64,000 nt of DNA from Valencia hispanica (Eukaryota > Chordata > Actinopteri > Cyprinodontiformes > Valenciidae): assembly GCA_963556495.2 (NCBI GenBank), contig OY747704.1:35546001-35610000 (forward strand), read 5' to 3'. Position numbers and translations under genes: made by a program. Positions 1-60,938 of this stretch are shown here, in pieces (the stretch's first letter is position 1; the number at the start of each line of letters is the position of its first letter). The notes under the pieces are model-generated. The model had not been told where the DNA came from. It ran no database searches and was given only the letters and a program-made list of their open reading frames with translations.

Positions 1-23
1 TTGATCCCCTCCCACCTTTACAG

Positions 24-15859
<15,836 letters not shown>

Positions 15860-16102
15860 AAGCAGGACGACTCACAGCACTAACTCATAAACAGCCCGTG
15901 TGTCGGCTACCGGTCCAAAGTGGCTGGACTTCTGCTGCGTCTCAGATGTTTGGCTGCTCAAGAAGTTTGAATCTTTTTGGAATTGCAAGGATTTAAACTC
16001 TGTGGACCTCATCTAAAGTCCATCTTTAAGCAACTCCTCTGTCGAGCAATATATACCACACCTCTTTGCTGCCTTTTAAAAAAAACAAAACAAGTAGTTG
16101 TC

Positions 16103-16108
16103 AATAAA
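16103..16108 (+). terminator. Proximal polyadenylation signal of pggt1b
   Basis: Canonical AATAAA 244 bases after the stop codon, followed within about 12 bases by the GT-rich sequence GTGGTGCGTTTTG. Confidence 0.55.
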
Positions 16109-16624
16109 GTCATGTGGTGCGTTTTGTAAAAATACAATATAATGATGTGCCAGAAAGTGTAATTCACTGGAGACTTGAACAAACATTAGATGCCTCCATC
16201 TTTAAGTTCATGGCCTTTCTCTCTTTTTTTTTTAACTGATCAGACTTTTCTACAAAGATGCTTTGCTTCCTTTTTTTCTGCTACGCTAATCTGCCTGGCG
16301 CTTCTATTTTGCACGTAGCTGGTGAACATTTTTAACCTGTTGGCACCCGAGAGACGCAGCAAGCATTGGCAACTGCAGTCCACTCATGATGCATCAGGTC
16401 TTAAGGGGTCAAGACCTCTATCCTGTTAGTTTGAAAGCTGACACCATCCCCACAGGTTTAGTCCCTTTAGCTTCTCCCCGCAGCATTCTCTGGTTTCACC
16501 GTCGCAGGTTTTAATTTTCACAGATGGACATTTAGATAAAAATTGAACCGCTTGCGTGACGTTTATTAAAATGGGGCTAAATCTACCTCAGGAGATGGAT
16601 CAGGTGCTAATTATTATTTTAAGA

Positions 16625-17515
16625 AGATTTTAGGATGGGTTCAGCTTGAAGCCTTTTTAATTGGGATTTTATCTGACAGACCAACACAAAGTGGTTCATA
16701 ATTCTGCAATGGAAGGAAAATTGACAATGTTTTCAATATCTTCTTAGAAACAGAAATCTAAAATGTGAAGTCTGGAAGTATTGGTAAAGTATTACCCCCT
16801 TTCCCTCTCATGGATAGTACTTTGCGGCATTTAAGAACTGTTAACTTGTGGTTCGTCTCCAGCAGCTTTACAAATCTAAAAACAGAACTGTTTGTCAGTC
16901 CTTCTTTTGGAAAATGGCTTAAATTCGTGTATATTGGATGGAGAGCCTATATAAAGATAATTTTTCCAACTCTTGAGTGCAGATTCTCCATTTGATTTAG
17001 TTCAGGAATTTGACTGGGCCATTCTAACATATCAAAATCCCTTGATCTACATGTAATTGTACCTCTAGCTGTTTTCATGGGGCTGTTTTCCTCAGAGAAA
17101 GTGGAACTCTGCCTCAGTCCACTCAAGAGTTTTGCAGGAACTAATAGGCTTTCATCATTGAATGCCCTGCATTCATCTCCATCCATGAGCCCTAACTAGC
17201 TTTACTGTCCCCAATGACGACGACGCTTCCCACATAATGAAGCTACCATCACCATGTTTCAAGATTGGAGAGCTACATTCAGGGTGATGTTTAGCGTTGG
17301 GTAGCCTTTTGCATGTAGGCCAAAAATAGCCTTTTCTTCCACATGTTTGCATTGTGGCAAACAAGTAACTGGATTACTTTTGAAGTGATTAGTAGCATAT
17401 TTTATTTAGGGATTTTCCTTCCACTCCACTGAAGTTTGTGGTTAAAATGCAAAAAAAAAAAAAAAAACATCAAGGAATATGAATAATTTTGCCAGGTGCT
17501 ACAAATGTTTCCCCT
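16625..17515 (-). pseudogene. Tc1-like transposon relic
   Basis: Minus-strand frames read WPTCKRLPNAKHH and PILKHGDGSFIMWEA (about 17,364-17,240) and then DMLEWPSQIPELNQMENL (about 17,040-16,985). These match the GGGSIMLWG and VLEWPSQSPDLNPIE blocks of Tc1 transposases; the second catalytic Asp has become Glu. The noncoding ends also resemble Tc1 ends (GACAGACCAACACAAAGTGG at 16,676). The element may lie in the long pggt1b 3'UTR. Confidence 0.75.
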
Positions 17516-19486
17516 TTATTATATTTAAAAAAACATGAAATCTATTGTTATAAACAGCAGTATGTTTTTTTTTTTTTGTATGTTATGTATGTTAAAGAAG
17601 CTCCACATGACCCCTGAACTCCACTCAGCCACCTGCTTCCTTAGCCCCTGTGAGGTCATATCCAGCTGGAAATCAGTGGAAAGATTAGACAATAGCATCA
17701 TAACTAGAGGAAATGTATTCCTTTGAACTGCTTATTCTCAAGTCGTGCAAGGACGTAGCATGACAAAGAGCAATGGCCATGACTGTCTCTCCATATGTCA
17801 GGAAGCAGAAAACTGCTATTTATCCAACACCATGAGAACTGATTGTCATCTCTCTGTATAAATGACTGCAGGCTTTACTTTTAGTTTATTCAACCTTCTC
17901 TGCAGCTGATGTGTTTTTTGAGCTGAGGTCCAAAATGGAGACAACAGCCTGGTAAGAAGAGTCTTTCCACCTCTTTCCTTTGCATCAGGTTTCTGTCTTG
18001 CAGCAAGAGAAACATTTCCAGCTTTCACACATCGCTGCCTGAAGTGACACCTTTTTTCCCCCCTTTTTTAATGAGGCCACAATCTGAGCTAACACCTGCT
18101 CCCCGAGGTGACACGTGATGAAGAGATGCTTTCAAAGCGCGTCAGAAACACAGCTGCCCGTCGGCTGTCTGTGTTTCTGCAGCACTTCGCCGTACGTAAG
18201 CGTGCCTGGGACTGCATATAGAAGTCATAATAAACCTGGCTTTGCCTTGCTAAACTATCAGGGAAAAATAAAGGGGAGAAGATGTGAGGAGAGGTGAATG
18301 AATAAATAATGTTCTCCATCTATTATTTAAAAGTAAGCTGTTGAAGGCTGGATTCAGCTCTTTGAATCCAGACCAAATACTCCGCTCTGGTGTGAAAACA
18401 ATAGTTTCCTTCACTGTGTTGTCTTATTCTGTGGTCTATTTTGCACTGATCTGAAACTTTCTCAAATACTGTCACCATTTTCTTGATGTAGATGAAGCAT
18501 AGAAAGTTTGGGTTACCATAAAGTACTTTAACGTGTTTTTATTGTTTTGTTTTTTTAATGTTACAGATGCTAGATTGTCAGACTGAAATATGTGGATTTT
18601 CTTTTATCCTAACATTATCTTGATGTTTTTTTCTTTACCTTTGTGCTCTAAGCCTATTCTCGTTAGTCAAATATAAATCCAACTGCAGCATTGTAAGCGA
18701 TCACTTTTCTTCCTGGTTTCCTACAAATGTAATTCAGCCCGGCTTTTATTTGTCTGTGTACATAGATGAAGTCACATGGTGAAGCCACTTTCTCCAGCTT
18801 GCCTCAGTACTGTGCCTAATGGATTGTTTTCAGTTGCTGCTCTCTGAATGCTTTGCTTTCTTTTTGCTTGTCTTAATGCCTAATTTAGATTTTGCTCCAA
18901 AAAAGGGCAGTAAATATCAAGGTAACCTAAAAAGGAAGAGTTACATGGATATGTGTTTAGATTCAGATCTACAGGAGGAAAATCTGTCGTTTACATATAT
19001 GATGATCAGATATAAGTAGACTAGTTTATAAATAATATTGTCCAGAAAGATGTACGGATTTATTTGGACAGGACACTGACTGGCACTTACCAGTGCTGAC
19101 ACTGCAGATGAGGCCTTCAGTTCCAGCAGCATGAAAAAAAGACGCCACTACGCTGCTTCTAAAAGATGTGGGAAGATTGTCCAGGAGATGCAGCCAAAAC
19201 ACCACATGCCGTTTTTTGAAGCAGCGCTATACATATTGTAAAGATAAATGACTAACAAAAAAAAATGTAATGGAGTTTATTTTTTCTATGCATCTATGCT
19301 GATGCAAGTGTTGATGTAGATAGATGTCAATATGTGACTTCTGCTAGACAACTGAACAGAAAGTGTTTACATCAGCAGAACTGGACCTGCAGGTGTTGGT
19401 ATGTGACGTTTTCCTATTGTGCAGCTTTTCAAGTTTGGACACAGTTACGCTGATTCTCGCTTGGCACGAAAATTGTATTTATGATA

Positions 19487-19492
19487 AATAAA
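19487..19492 (+). terminator. Distal polyadenylation signal candidate of pggt1b
   Basis: AATAAA in the context GATAAATAAAACG, with a strong downstream T/GT-rich element at about 19,514-19,533. Confidence 0.45.
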
Positions 19493-19729
19493 ACGTGTAC
19501 TAACTGCAACATAAGTGTGCCTTTTTGTGTTGTCAACAGAGGTGGGTAGTAACTAGTTACATTTACTCGGTTTCATTCACTTGATTAAGTTTTAGGAAAA
19601 AATTTACTTTTAACAGTGGTTTTACTACACCAAACTTTTAAACTGTTGAGCTTGTTGTATTTTGAGGTCAAGTGAATATACATTAAACACTAAATTGTCA
19701 CTGGAAGTATTTTTCACATTGTTCTAAGT

Positions 19730-19757
19730 TGTGTATATATATATATATATATATATT
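19730..19757. repeat. TA microsatellite
   Basis: About eleven TA units following TTGTG, immediately before a Tc1 relic. Confidence 0.9.
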
Positions 19758-19774
19758 AACCTACTGTAAGTATT

Positions 19775-20847
19775 GGTATGTTTTATTAGGATCTTAAGTG
19801 ATGGATTAAAGTGGCTGGCAAGGTATAAATTGCTTTCCAAAGCATCCCCCCTCATGATGCTGCCACCACCATTTTTCACCAAAGGGATGGTCTGATCAGG
19901 CTGATTTGTACCTCCTACAGTATTTTACAAGCAAGCCACAAAGAGCAATTGTGGTTTCAACTAACCAGAGCACCTTCTTACACATGTTTGCTAGGTTCTC
20001 TGCATGGCTTGTGGCAAACACAATTTACTTTTTTCTGGCTTTTATTTAACAATGACTTTCTTCCTCCCACTCGCCCATAAAGACCAGATGTGTGGAGTAC
20101 ACAGCTATTAGTTACCCTGTCGCATGTTTGTTATAACAGCAAATTTTAATGTAATATTAGTCGTCTTCGGGCTAATAGTCTAGTTTTAGTCACAATTTAG
20201 TCAACCGTAGCCATTTTATGTTTAGTTTTAATCAACACATTTAATCTACTTTTTAGTCAATCAAATTCAAAGTTGATTTATTCGGCAAGTCATGGACAAC
20301 AACTGTTTATTTTTTAATTTTAAAAACCAATAATCATAAAGATGTTCATTATATGCAAAGATTCAGTCTCACTGCCCAGTTTTACAACTCGTCTTTCCAA
20401 ACGACTAAAATTAGATCTGACTGGATTCCATCTCCTGATATTTATTTTTTACATTTTTATTAGTTGATAAAAATATCAGTTTTTTCATTGCCTCAGTCAT
20501 CCTAAATAGAAAGATATAAAAACAGAAGTAACAACAGACTGTGTAGTAATGGCAAATTGACAGCATAAGAATACAAATAATTGTGCAGTTGCTAAAAGCA
20601 TAATGCTAACATGCTCATATGAGTTTTTACTTAGTTTTTGTCTTGTTTGCTGAAAAAATTGGATGACGAAAACTCAGACTAAAATTTTTGTTGACAATAT
20701 TAACACGGGTCCTGTCAAACAGATTCTCCCACCTCCAGAGTTGCCATGTGGACCATGGCTGCTTCTCTGATTAATGCTCCCCTACCCGGCCTGTCAGTTT
20801 AGTAAGGGAGTTCAAAGGGTGAGAACACTTTTGCAAAGCACTGTATT
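19775..20847 (-). pseudogene. Tc1-like transposon relic, split by a later insertion
   Basis: The block 19,775-20,120 (TGATGCTGCCACCACCATTT, CAACTAACCAGAGCACCTTC, CTTCCTCCCACTCG) continues at about 20,705-20,847 (AGATTCTCCCACCTCCAGAG, TGCTTCTCTGATTAATGCTC, GAGAACACTTTTGCAAAGCA). Both are the antisense of one Tc1 family; the last piece is the terminal repeat. No transposase frame remains. Confidence 0.75.
20122..20704. mobile_element. Probable non-autonomous element inserted in a Tc1 relic
   Basis: It interrupts the Tc1 relic exactly, and CCTGTC is present on both sides (20,115-20,122 and 20,709-20,714), which may be what is left of a target-site duplication. It is rich in TTTAGTC and GACTAAAA motifs (for example TTTTAGTCACAATTTAGTCA and ACGAAAACTCAGACTAAAAT), as in a common fish hAT-like repeat. 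Confidence 0.45.
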
Positions 20848-21670
20848 TGTCTTGATTCCTGCTGTTGGGTGTAACCATTCAGAGCACAAAGATGTGCAAC
20901 CAAATCTACCTTTTTGTTTGTGGTGACAAAAGCTCAGAAGCTCTTCACATACCAGGTCAGTCCAGGTATATAGTGCATCTGTTAGAGCTATCTGTATGCA
21001 CCTATACAAAGAGCATGGATGCATTTTGCTTACCTTTCGTTGTAGTTACCGAAATAAAAATTTTCAGAAGTCAAACAGATAAAAAATGCTTTGGAAACTT
21101 GAGGATAGGGAGGAAATCTGTAACTTCTCCAGAAAAATAAATTGAGGACATGAAAAAGTTTGATTCAGATCTGCTTTGCTTTCCTACTCCATTTTCTTTG
21201 GATTTCAATAAAGACCAGTGCTGCACACTGAAATGTAGTTGGTCATATGCTATTTGACTTTGATTTCATTTTACAACATGAAAATAGAGATGACCACTGC
21301 TTAAAATCGAATACGTTGTTTATTAATTCCACTTAGACTTTTCAGCAGAGGTGTTACAGTTAAAGGCAGCAAACACCTGAACTAGACATGAGTTATATTT
21401 TTCTAGTCTCTGGTTCTAAAAATCCTTAAAGGTACACTTATAAATCACTGTGGCTGAAAACTGGTGAAATAGTAAAAACAACTGTTGTTCAAACATTTAA
21501 ACTGGTCACCAGTAAAATATTGATATAGACACCATCACTGCTGGGTTATATGAAAATACACGAAAAAGTGACAGATGAAGAACGGTTTTATACTTTTGTG
21601 ATTTTGGTCTTTTGGTACCCAAATTTCTGGTACACGACGCCTTGTGTTAACTCATGCATGTCTAAGCCAC

Positions 21671-21877
21671 ACTGAAAAAAAAAGAGTATGCAACTCCAAC
21701 TTAAATAAATTGCGTTGCATTGTTCACATGTAATTGAATTAAGTTTTATTCACATTTGTTTAACATGACAACTTAATGAACGTAATAAATTTACTTGAAT
21801 AAACTTAGTTCAATTACATGTGAATAATTAACACAATGTATTAAAGTTGGATCAACAATTCTCTTTTTTTCAGTGGA
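21671..21877. mobile_element. Short MITE with CACTGAAAAAAA ends
   Basis: The left end CACTGAAAAAAAAAGAGT and right end CTCTTTTTTTCAGTG are inverted. The inner arms also pair (TTCACATGTAATTGAATTAAG against TTAGTTCAATTACATGTGAA). About 207 bp and no coding. No target duplication is visible. Confidence 0.65.
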
Positions 21878-21899
21878 GTTTTTATGTCCTTTCACATGA

Positions 21900-23985
21900 T
21901 ATCACAAATGATGTTTGAACACATTTTTCTATAATCTACTCTGGGCTACTGCAGGAAAGGAGAAAAGTAGCTAAATGACTCCAATAAATATCGACCAGGA
22001 ATTCACTCATTGATATTTTGATCAAATCAGGGTTCCTAACCTACTGTATTTCAGAAGACTTGACTGGTCAAAGTCAGATATAGCTTCTAAAATAAAATCT
22101 TTAGAAAATAAAATGCATATAAACAAAACCATATTGAAATTGGCTAATGTTGTACTTTTTATCTCCATAATTTATTAAAGCGCTGTACTTAACTACACAT
22201 AAAAATAAACTGATGTCACGCTTAAGCAATGGGCACAAAATATTGAAAGACTATGAACTGGCAACATGATGGTGTATTCAACAGATAAAATTGAAGTTGA
22301 ATAAATGACAAAACGAAGCAGAAATGTGACATGTTTAAGCATTTTTTCAACAGCCGGCAAACATATCTGTCTCCAAACACAAAAAGAATATATTTTGTAA
22401 AGAAAGATAGAGGAAGGTGTTCAAAACACAGAGAAAAGGGACTAACTTATTCTGTTGCTGAAGTTCTTAACGTTTGGAGACTATTGAAGAAGTGGGATAT
22501 TTTGTAAGTACAACCTCTGAAAAAATGTATGACAAACATCCTGTATAGAATCAAGATCTGCGCATTTAAATTTGAGAATACCCCAAAGCATAAACAGAAT
22601 AAACCTCGACTTCTCTAGATTTTAAAATGTCTAACCACAGCAGCTGACTGAGAGGAGCAGCAGGCTGTCTGAGACCTAGTGACTCGACTGTTCTTCTATT
22701 TTTAAACCCAGAAATGACAACTGGTTTGCATTTTTCCTGATTTGCTTCATTTGGCTCTCATTTTCCTGCCATGTGGAGCGTTGTGGTCTTTCTTCTTTAC
22801 TAGGTCAGTGAGTAAGACCTTATTAAAATCTGCGAGGGGGAGGACGCTTCACTGGATCTCACATGGAAGCACACATTCTGAGCCTCATCCCACCTGGGAG
22901 CCGAACTGAACAGGCTCTGACTTGAATGCTGCCACTGACACAGTAATGTGAGCCAGACAAACATGGCATCAAGATACCCAATCTAGAGTTTGAGGTCATG
23001 AAACCCCAATCTGTTAGTGGAGCTGCTTCTGCTACAGATTGACCTAAATACAGCACATTTACTCTACAGCTTTAATCTGTGTGATGTGAATGCATATATG
23101 ATATTTATCTGTAAGTGTAGTTAACTCATCTCCAGTTATTTCACCTAAGTCATTCTGTGTTGTAAAACATGCCAATCAATGCAACATATTAATAATTCAG
23201 TCAGGCAGAGAGCACCTTGGTTTATGTGGCATTTATGGGGCAGTTAAATGTCATCTTTAGTACATTAAAGCACATCATAAAATGGCATAAAATTAGCAAC
23301 TAGAATAATGTCTTACAGACATGTAAACTCACCTCTGATTTGGACATGACATTTCTGGATGAATAAGCCAGATACGACTGCTGATGCTCCTCAATTGTTC
23401 AGTTAAATTTTTTCTCTTTGCCATCTTGTAGTTACAGGGCACAATCCCAATGGATCTGATACACTCCATTTAAAGTGCTGATTAACTAATATTTGAACAC
23501 AATATATGAATATTTTGACTGTGTACAAAGGAGTGAAAACTGACGTTATCGTTAAAACAATTCAACTTCCACGTTTTCTTTCTTTCAGCAGAGGAGAGAT
23601 GAACTTCAGGTAATATTGGGATCTCAACCATGTGTGCTACAGTCAAAAACATTCACTTTTGATTTTTATTTGCAGCGTTTACATTCTTGTCAGGGACCAA
23701 GCAGTAAAGCACAGCGGACACAGGAGTTTGATTCAACTGGTTTTTTTTGTGTTTTTTTATTTACCCCAAAATATTTTTAAAAATGAACAAATCCAAAACC
23801 TGGACAGACAGATCAATAAAAGAGGTCAACTCAATGAACTAGACTCAATATCAATATTAACAAAACCTCAAACAAACATAAGACAAGCGGGTACATCAGG
23901 GAACTTAAATACTGATTTAACCAAACTACTGTATGTTATAAACTACTGTTATGACATACAAGGGGAAGACAAAATGACTGCCACA
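21900..23985. other. Intergenic DNA, no recognised gene
   Basis: AT-rich sequence between pggt1b and trim36. The longest open frames (for example 23,632-23,988, + strand) have no domain resemblance or gene context and are probably chance. Confidence 0.6.
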
Positions 23986-23989
23986 TAAC

Positions 23990-24135
23990 CATCCATCCAT
24001 CCATCCGTTATCTGTACCCGTCCATCCTATGGAGAGTTGCTGGTGCCTATCTCCAGGAGTCAGGGGGCGAGAGGCAGGGTACACCCTGAACAGGTCACCA
24101 GTCCATCGTACGGCGCCTCATAACCAACTAACACA
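23990..24135. repeat. Dispersed fish repeat with CATC simple-repeat edge
   Basis: ATCCATCCATCCATCC is followed by GTTATCTGTACCCGTCCATC, AGGGGGCGAGAGGCAGGGTA and CACCCTGAACAGGTCACCAG. This is a recognisable, common fish repeat, probably the end of a LINE. Class not certain. Confidence 0.5.
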
Positions 24136-25199
24136 AAACAATGAAATAAACTCCAAACACCCCCCAGGCAATGAGACATGTGGTTCAGTCCAATGAGGCT
24201 GTCAACAGCACTTCATTGGATAATAAGTGAAACATATTTGACTACAAAGTAAACTATGGTTAAACAAACTAGTGGTGAGGTGTAGATTTTATCACATGTG
24301 ACTTCCAGTTGTTGTGGATCCTAGAAAAGGTTCCTGAAGCCCAAACTAGCCTTTAGTTCATTTAAAAGCAGATTGGAGGATAGCTGAAACCCCAAAATAA
24401 CAACCATAAGTGATTTCCCTGCCTTGTTTTTAATAGGAGGACGTTCAGACATGCATAAGGCATTGGTCGTTTTGCTGAACAATGTACAATTACATACGGC
24501 CAGTACCTCACAGCTTGGTTTCCTAACAGAGGCCTCAAAGATGAATGGCCAAATAATGACTCAGCCTCTTTCACACCTAATAGGAAGCTGTTGACCAAGC
24601 CTAGATTTACCCTGAAAGAAGAGACGGCTTTTCAACAGGCTTTGGGAAAACCGATGGTTAAACACAGAAATTCAAAGTGCTAAATATTTTTCTCAAAACC
24701 CAAACCCTTTATTTAATAGTCTTTTGCTTAATTTTCTGTTTTTCCTCTACAGTGATTCAAGATTACCAGTAACGTACTTGTGACTTCAGCCACACAGATT
24801 TTTTAGTGTTGTAATTTAACAACGAGTTATTTAAGTTATTTATGTAGTCATACTCCTGCTGCTTTTTGTCAGGGACAGTCTCTGACTGTCTGCTGTCCCC
24901 CTCCTCATGCTCACCGGGGTGGAGGGAATATGTCTGCATGAAGCCATGAGGCCATCTGCTGATGCGGAACAAGTGGCAATGCCAGAAAAAATGGAAAACA
25001 CAAACTTAATCCCAGCCTCTTGCTATCGCCCCACATTCTGAGCTAAGGCCATGAAACGTTAAGCTGATTTAATGTGCCACATCAAGATGAACCCCCTACA
25101 AAATCCTGGAGAACAGTGCAGGTCAACAGTTTATTCGTCATATCCGTTTGGGCTTTTTACTGACTGTCTTGATATGTGACGACTCTTCTTTTAACGTCT

Positions 25200-25700
25200 G
25201 GTAACCAGTTTTGATGTGTATTTGGGATCTTTGTCCTGTTGGAACACACAGCTGTCTCCAGCTTGCAATCGTTTAGCTTTTGGTTTTAGGTCAAAGAATA
25301 TGGAGGTGGTCCATCTTCATCATTATCATCATCATTCCACTCATTTTCTGCAATGCACCATCTCATCTGCGAGCTAAACAGAGCCTCAGCATAATGGCAC
25401 CACCACCATGCTTGACAGTTGATAATGTGTTCTTAGGTTTAAAAGCCTCATCTTGACTCTTCCAAACATTTTTCTTGTCATTATGGCCACACACCTCATT
25501 ATTTCTTTTATCTGACTGTAAAAGACTTTTTTGGCCAGCTACAAATTTTAGTTGTGCATGGAAGCATCGGTTTTGGATCTCATTCCTTGTTGTTAAACTC
25601 ACTGTGGACAGTGACACTGTTGTTTTAGCATCTTCCAGTTTATGATCTGCTTGCGACTCATTGGTTCCTGGTTTGTTTGTAAGCATCCCGATGAAGTTCC
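25200..25700 (-). pseudogene. Tc1-like transposase relic
   Basis: Minus-strand frame 25,686-25,363 includes QSDKRNNEVCGHNDKKNVWK, then DEAFKPKNTLSTVKHGGGAI and MLRLC, the Tc1 transposase segment around GGGSIMLWG. Frame ends and motif changes show it is dead. Confidence 0.7.
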
Positions 25701-25744
25701 TTTCATCTAAAGGTAATTTAGGTCAGATGATTGAACATTTGACA

Positions 25745-26400
25745 CATTTGGATGTTCCATTCAGATAATGGCCCAAAACATACGGAAATTTGTTTTGAAA
25801 TGGATAAAGCAAACTAAAATTTAGCTCTTATGATCTGAGCTTTGAGTGATTTCTAGGTTTGAGTTAATTATATGGCTTTTTACTCTTTCTTAGTGCTCAT
25901 TTGTGGTTAGCTGTGCTCTGTTTTGCTATTTCAGCCTCCCTCAGTTGTCCTTAGTTCATGATCCCACCCAGCTGCCATAACGTAGACTGCCCTTTTCTAT
26001 GCGATTATATTCACGCCTCCTAATATTTATGCTTTTCTTTTTCATCCACCCATCTTCAGATTCAACGGTTACCTCATATTGATCCTGTTCTTCACCAAAA
26101 CCTCTCTCCTTCTTTGCTTCTTCTGTGTTTTTTTAAGCGTGCTGTTTAGCTCAGTTTAAAATTCTGCCTCACCATCATTGTGTCTGTCTCGTGTTTGTGT
26201 TTGGGTCCAAGAGCATATGGTGACAGAGCCGTCTGGAATGGAAACTTTGTGAACTATGCTTAAAAGCAGGATCCATGCCAGAAAAGCAACCAATCAAAAT
26301 TAGCTTTACAGATTCTGCCAAGAACAACAGTCAAATATCCAGCCAGAATTATGCCAGAAGCTTGTTGATGGCTACAGAATATGTGGTGGTTTCATTGCAA
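25745..26400 (+). pseudogene. Second Tc1-like relic, opposite orientation, split
   Basis: Piece 25,750-25,830 (ATAATGGCCCAAAACATACG, TTTTGAAATGGATAAAGCAA) and piece about 26,268-26,385 (AGATTCTGCCAAGAACAACA, TCAAATATCCAGCCAGAATT, GAAGCTTGTTGATGGCTAC) are consecutive parts of one Tc1 C-terminal coding region, interrupted by about 430 bp of unrelated DNA. Confidence 0.6.
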
Positions 26401-27552
26401 CGTCATAATATACATTTTTCCAAATATTTGTGGGATTTGTATGTCCAGTTAACCCCAAAATTATTCATATTCCTGGCAGATTTAGGTTTAAAGTTCTTTT
26501 AATACTTGTAACATGTTTGTACTGGCTGGAAGTAATATTAATAGATTTTCCCATTGATTATTCAGAATTTTACAAATTATTTTCAAAACAAAATGTAAAT
26601 GAAAACTGATAATTTTCCTCCAAAACTGTTGCTTTTTTTACATTGTTTACCTTTTGAGAGAAGTCTGATTAATTCCTTTAAGAATTGAAGGTTGGTTGAA
26701 TAAAACAGCTGTGTCAATCATTTTGAGCTTAACTACATAGCCTAAATGTGATATTGTAGCCTATGTGTAATTTTAAACACCCGTGGATGAGAGAAAATTG
26801 ACAATAAATAAACCAAATAACCAAATTGATCAAATCAACCAAGTTGATTTTAAAATGAATTCAAGTTGTTGTGTAACGGGAGCTGCTCATATATAAAGGA
26901 ATACCTGAAATTGTGACAACTAACCTGTTATAGGAGGTGTATGTAATGACAATGCACCTCCTTCACACAGAGGCAACCATTTTGATATAAAATGCAAAGA
27001 GAAGTCCATATATTTTACTCATTTTTAGTCATGTTTGAGTCAAAGTTGACGTGATGTCACAAACAGATTGGAGACTCTCCCTTTTAACCTCATTCCCATC
27101 TTCTGATCTCCAAGAATGGGATTACTGTGAGTCACTGATAGATAGATGTTGGATGGGGCGGATACAAGGAGCTCTGTGGCTCGAGACGTCGCTGCTGAGG
27201 GATGATGATGATGATGATGATGATGATGAAGGAGGAGGAGATGGTACAGAAGAGATGAGGGCGGGGTTTTTCTCCTCCAAGATGAAGCCAACTAGCACCA
27301 AGCAGCAGCCGGCGCATGTCCTGTAGACTCTGCTGACAGAACATGAGCTTGCACACAGAGAGGAAGGAGGGAGGAGAGAGGATGGGGATCATGGGAGCTG
27401 CTCCTGTCTTTTGATACCATTTCACCTTCTCCCTGTGCAGCCTGTCGATCGTCCTCCTTTAAGACTCTGCAGCCTTTCCCCCCCTTAGTCTTGCACTTCG
27501 TTTAGCGATCTGCAGCTGCAAGCTTACACTGGATCCATCCTCATCTGTAGCC
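26400..27552 (+). promoter_or_regulatory. trim36 5' flank and probable exon 1a 5'UTR
   Basis: The last 350 bases are distinctly more G/C- and purine-rich than the AT-rich flank. They hold a GAT microsatellite (27,201-27,229) and lead directly into the exon 1a start codon. No TATA box could be placed with confidence, so the transcription start is not assigned. Confidence 0.4.
27201..27229. repeat. GAT trinucleotide repeat
   Basis: Nine to ten uninterrupted GAT units about 330 bases upstream of the trim36 start codon. It makes spurious Asp- and Ile/His-rich reading frames on the two strands. Confidence 0.95.

Positions 27553-60938
<33,386 letters not shown>

Larger units (their letters stand above)
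15860..19510 (+). other. pggt1b: pggt1b 3' untranslated region (extent uncertain)
   Basis: No coding frame resembling a known protein follows the stop. There are two plausible ends. AATAAA at 16103-16108 is followed by a GT-rich stretch and would give a 3'UTR of about 0.27 kb. AATAAA at 19487-19492 is followed by a GTGCCTTTTTGTGTTGTC element and would give about 3.65 kb. The longer version would include a Tc1 relic at about 16,625-17,515. Which end is used cannot be decided from sequence alone. Confidence 0.45.

Noticed and set aside
23632..23988. A 118-codon plus-strand frame in the intergenic region
   Set aside because: No motif, no splice context, and AT-rich low-complexity composition; likely chance.
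27051..27326. Open frame with a run of Asp (and Ile/His on the other strand)
   Set aside because: The run is simply the GAT microsatellite translated; the frame overlaps the trim36 5' region and has no domain.
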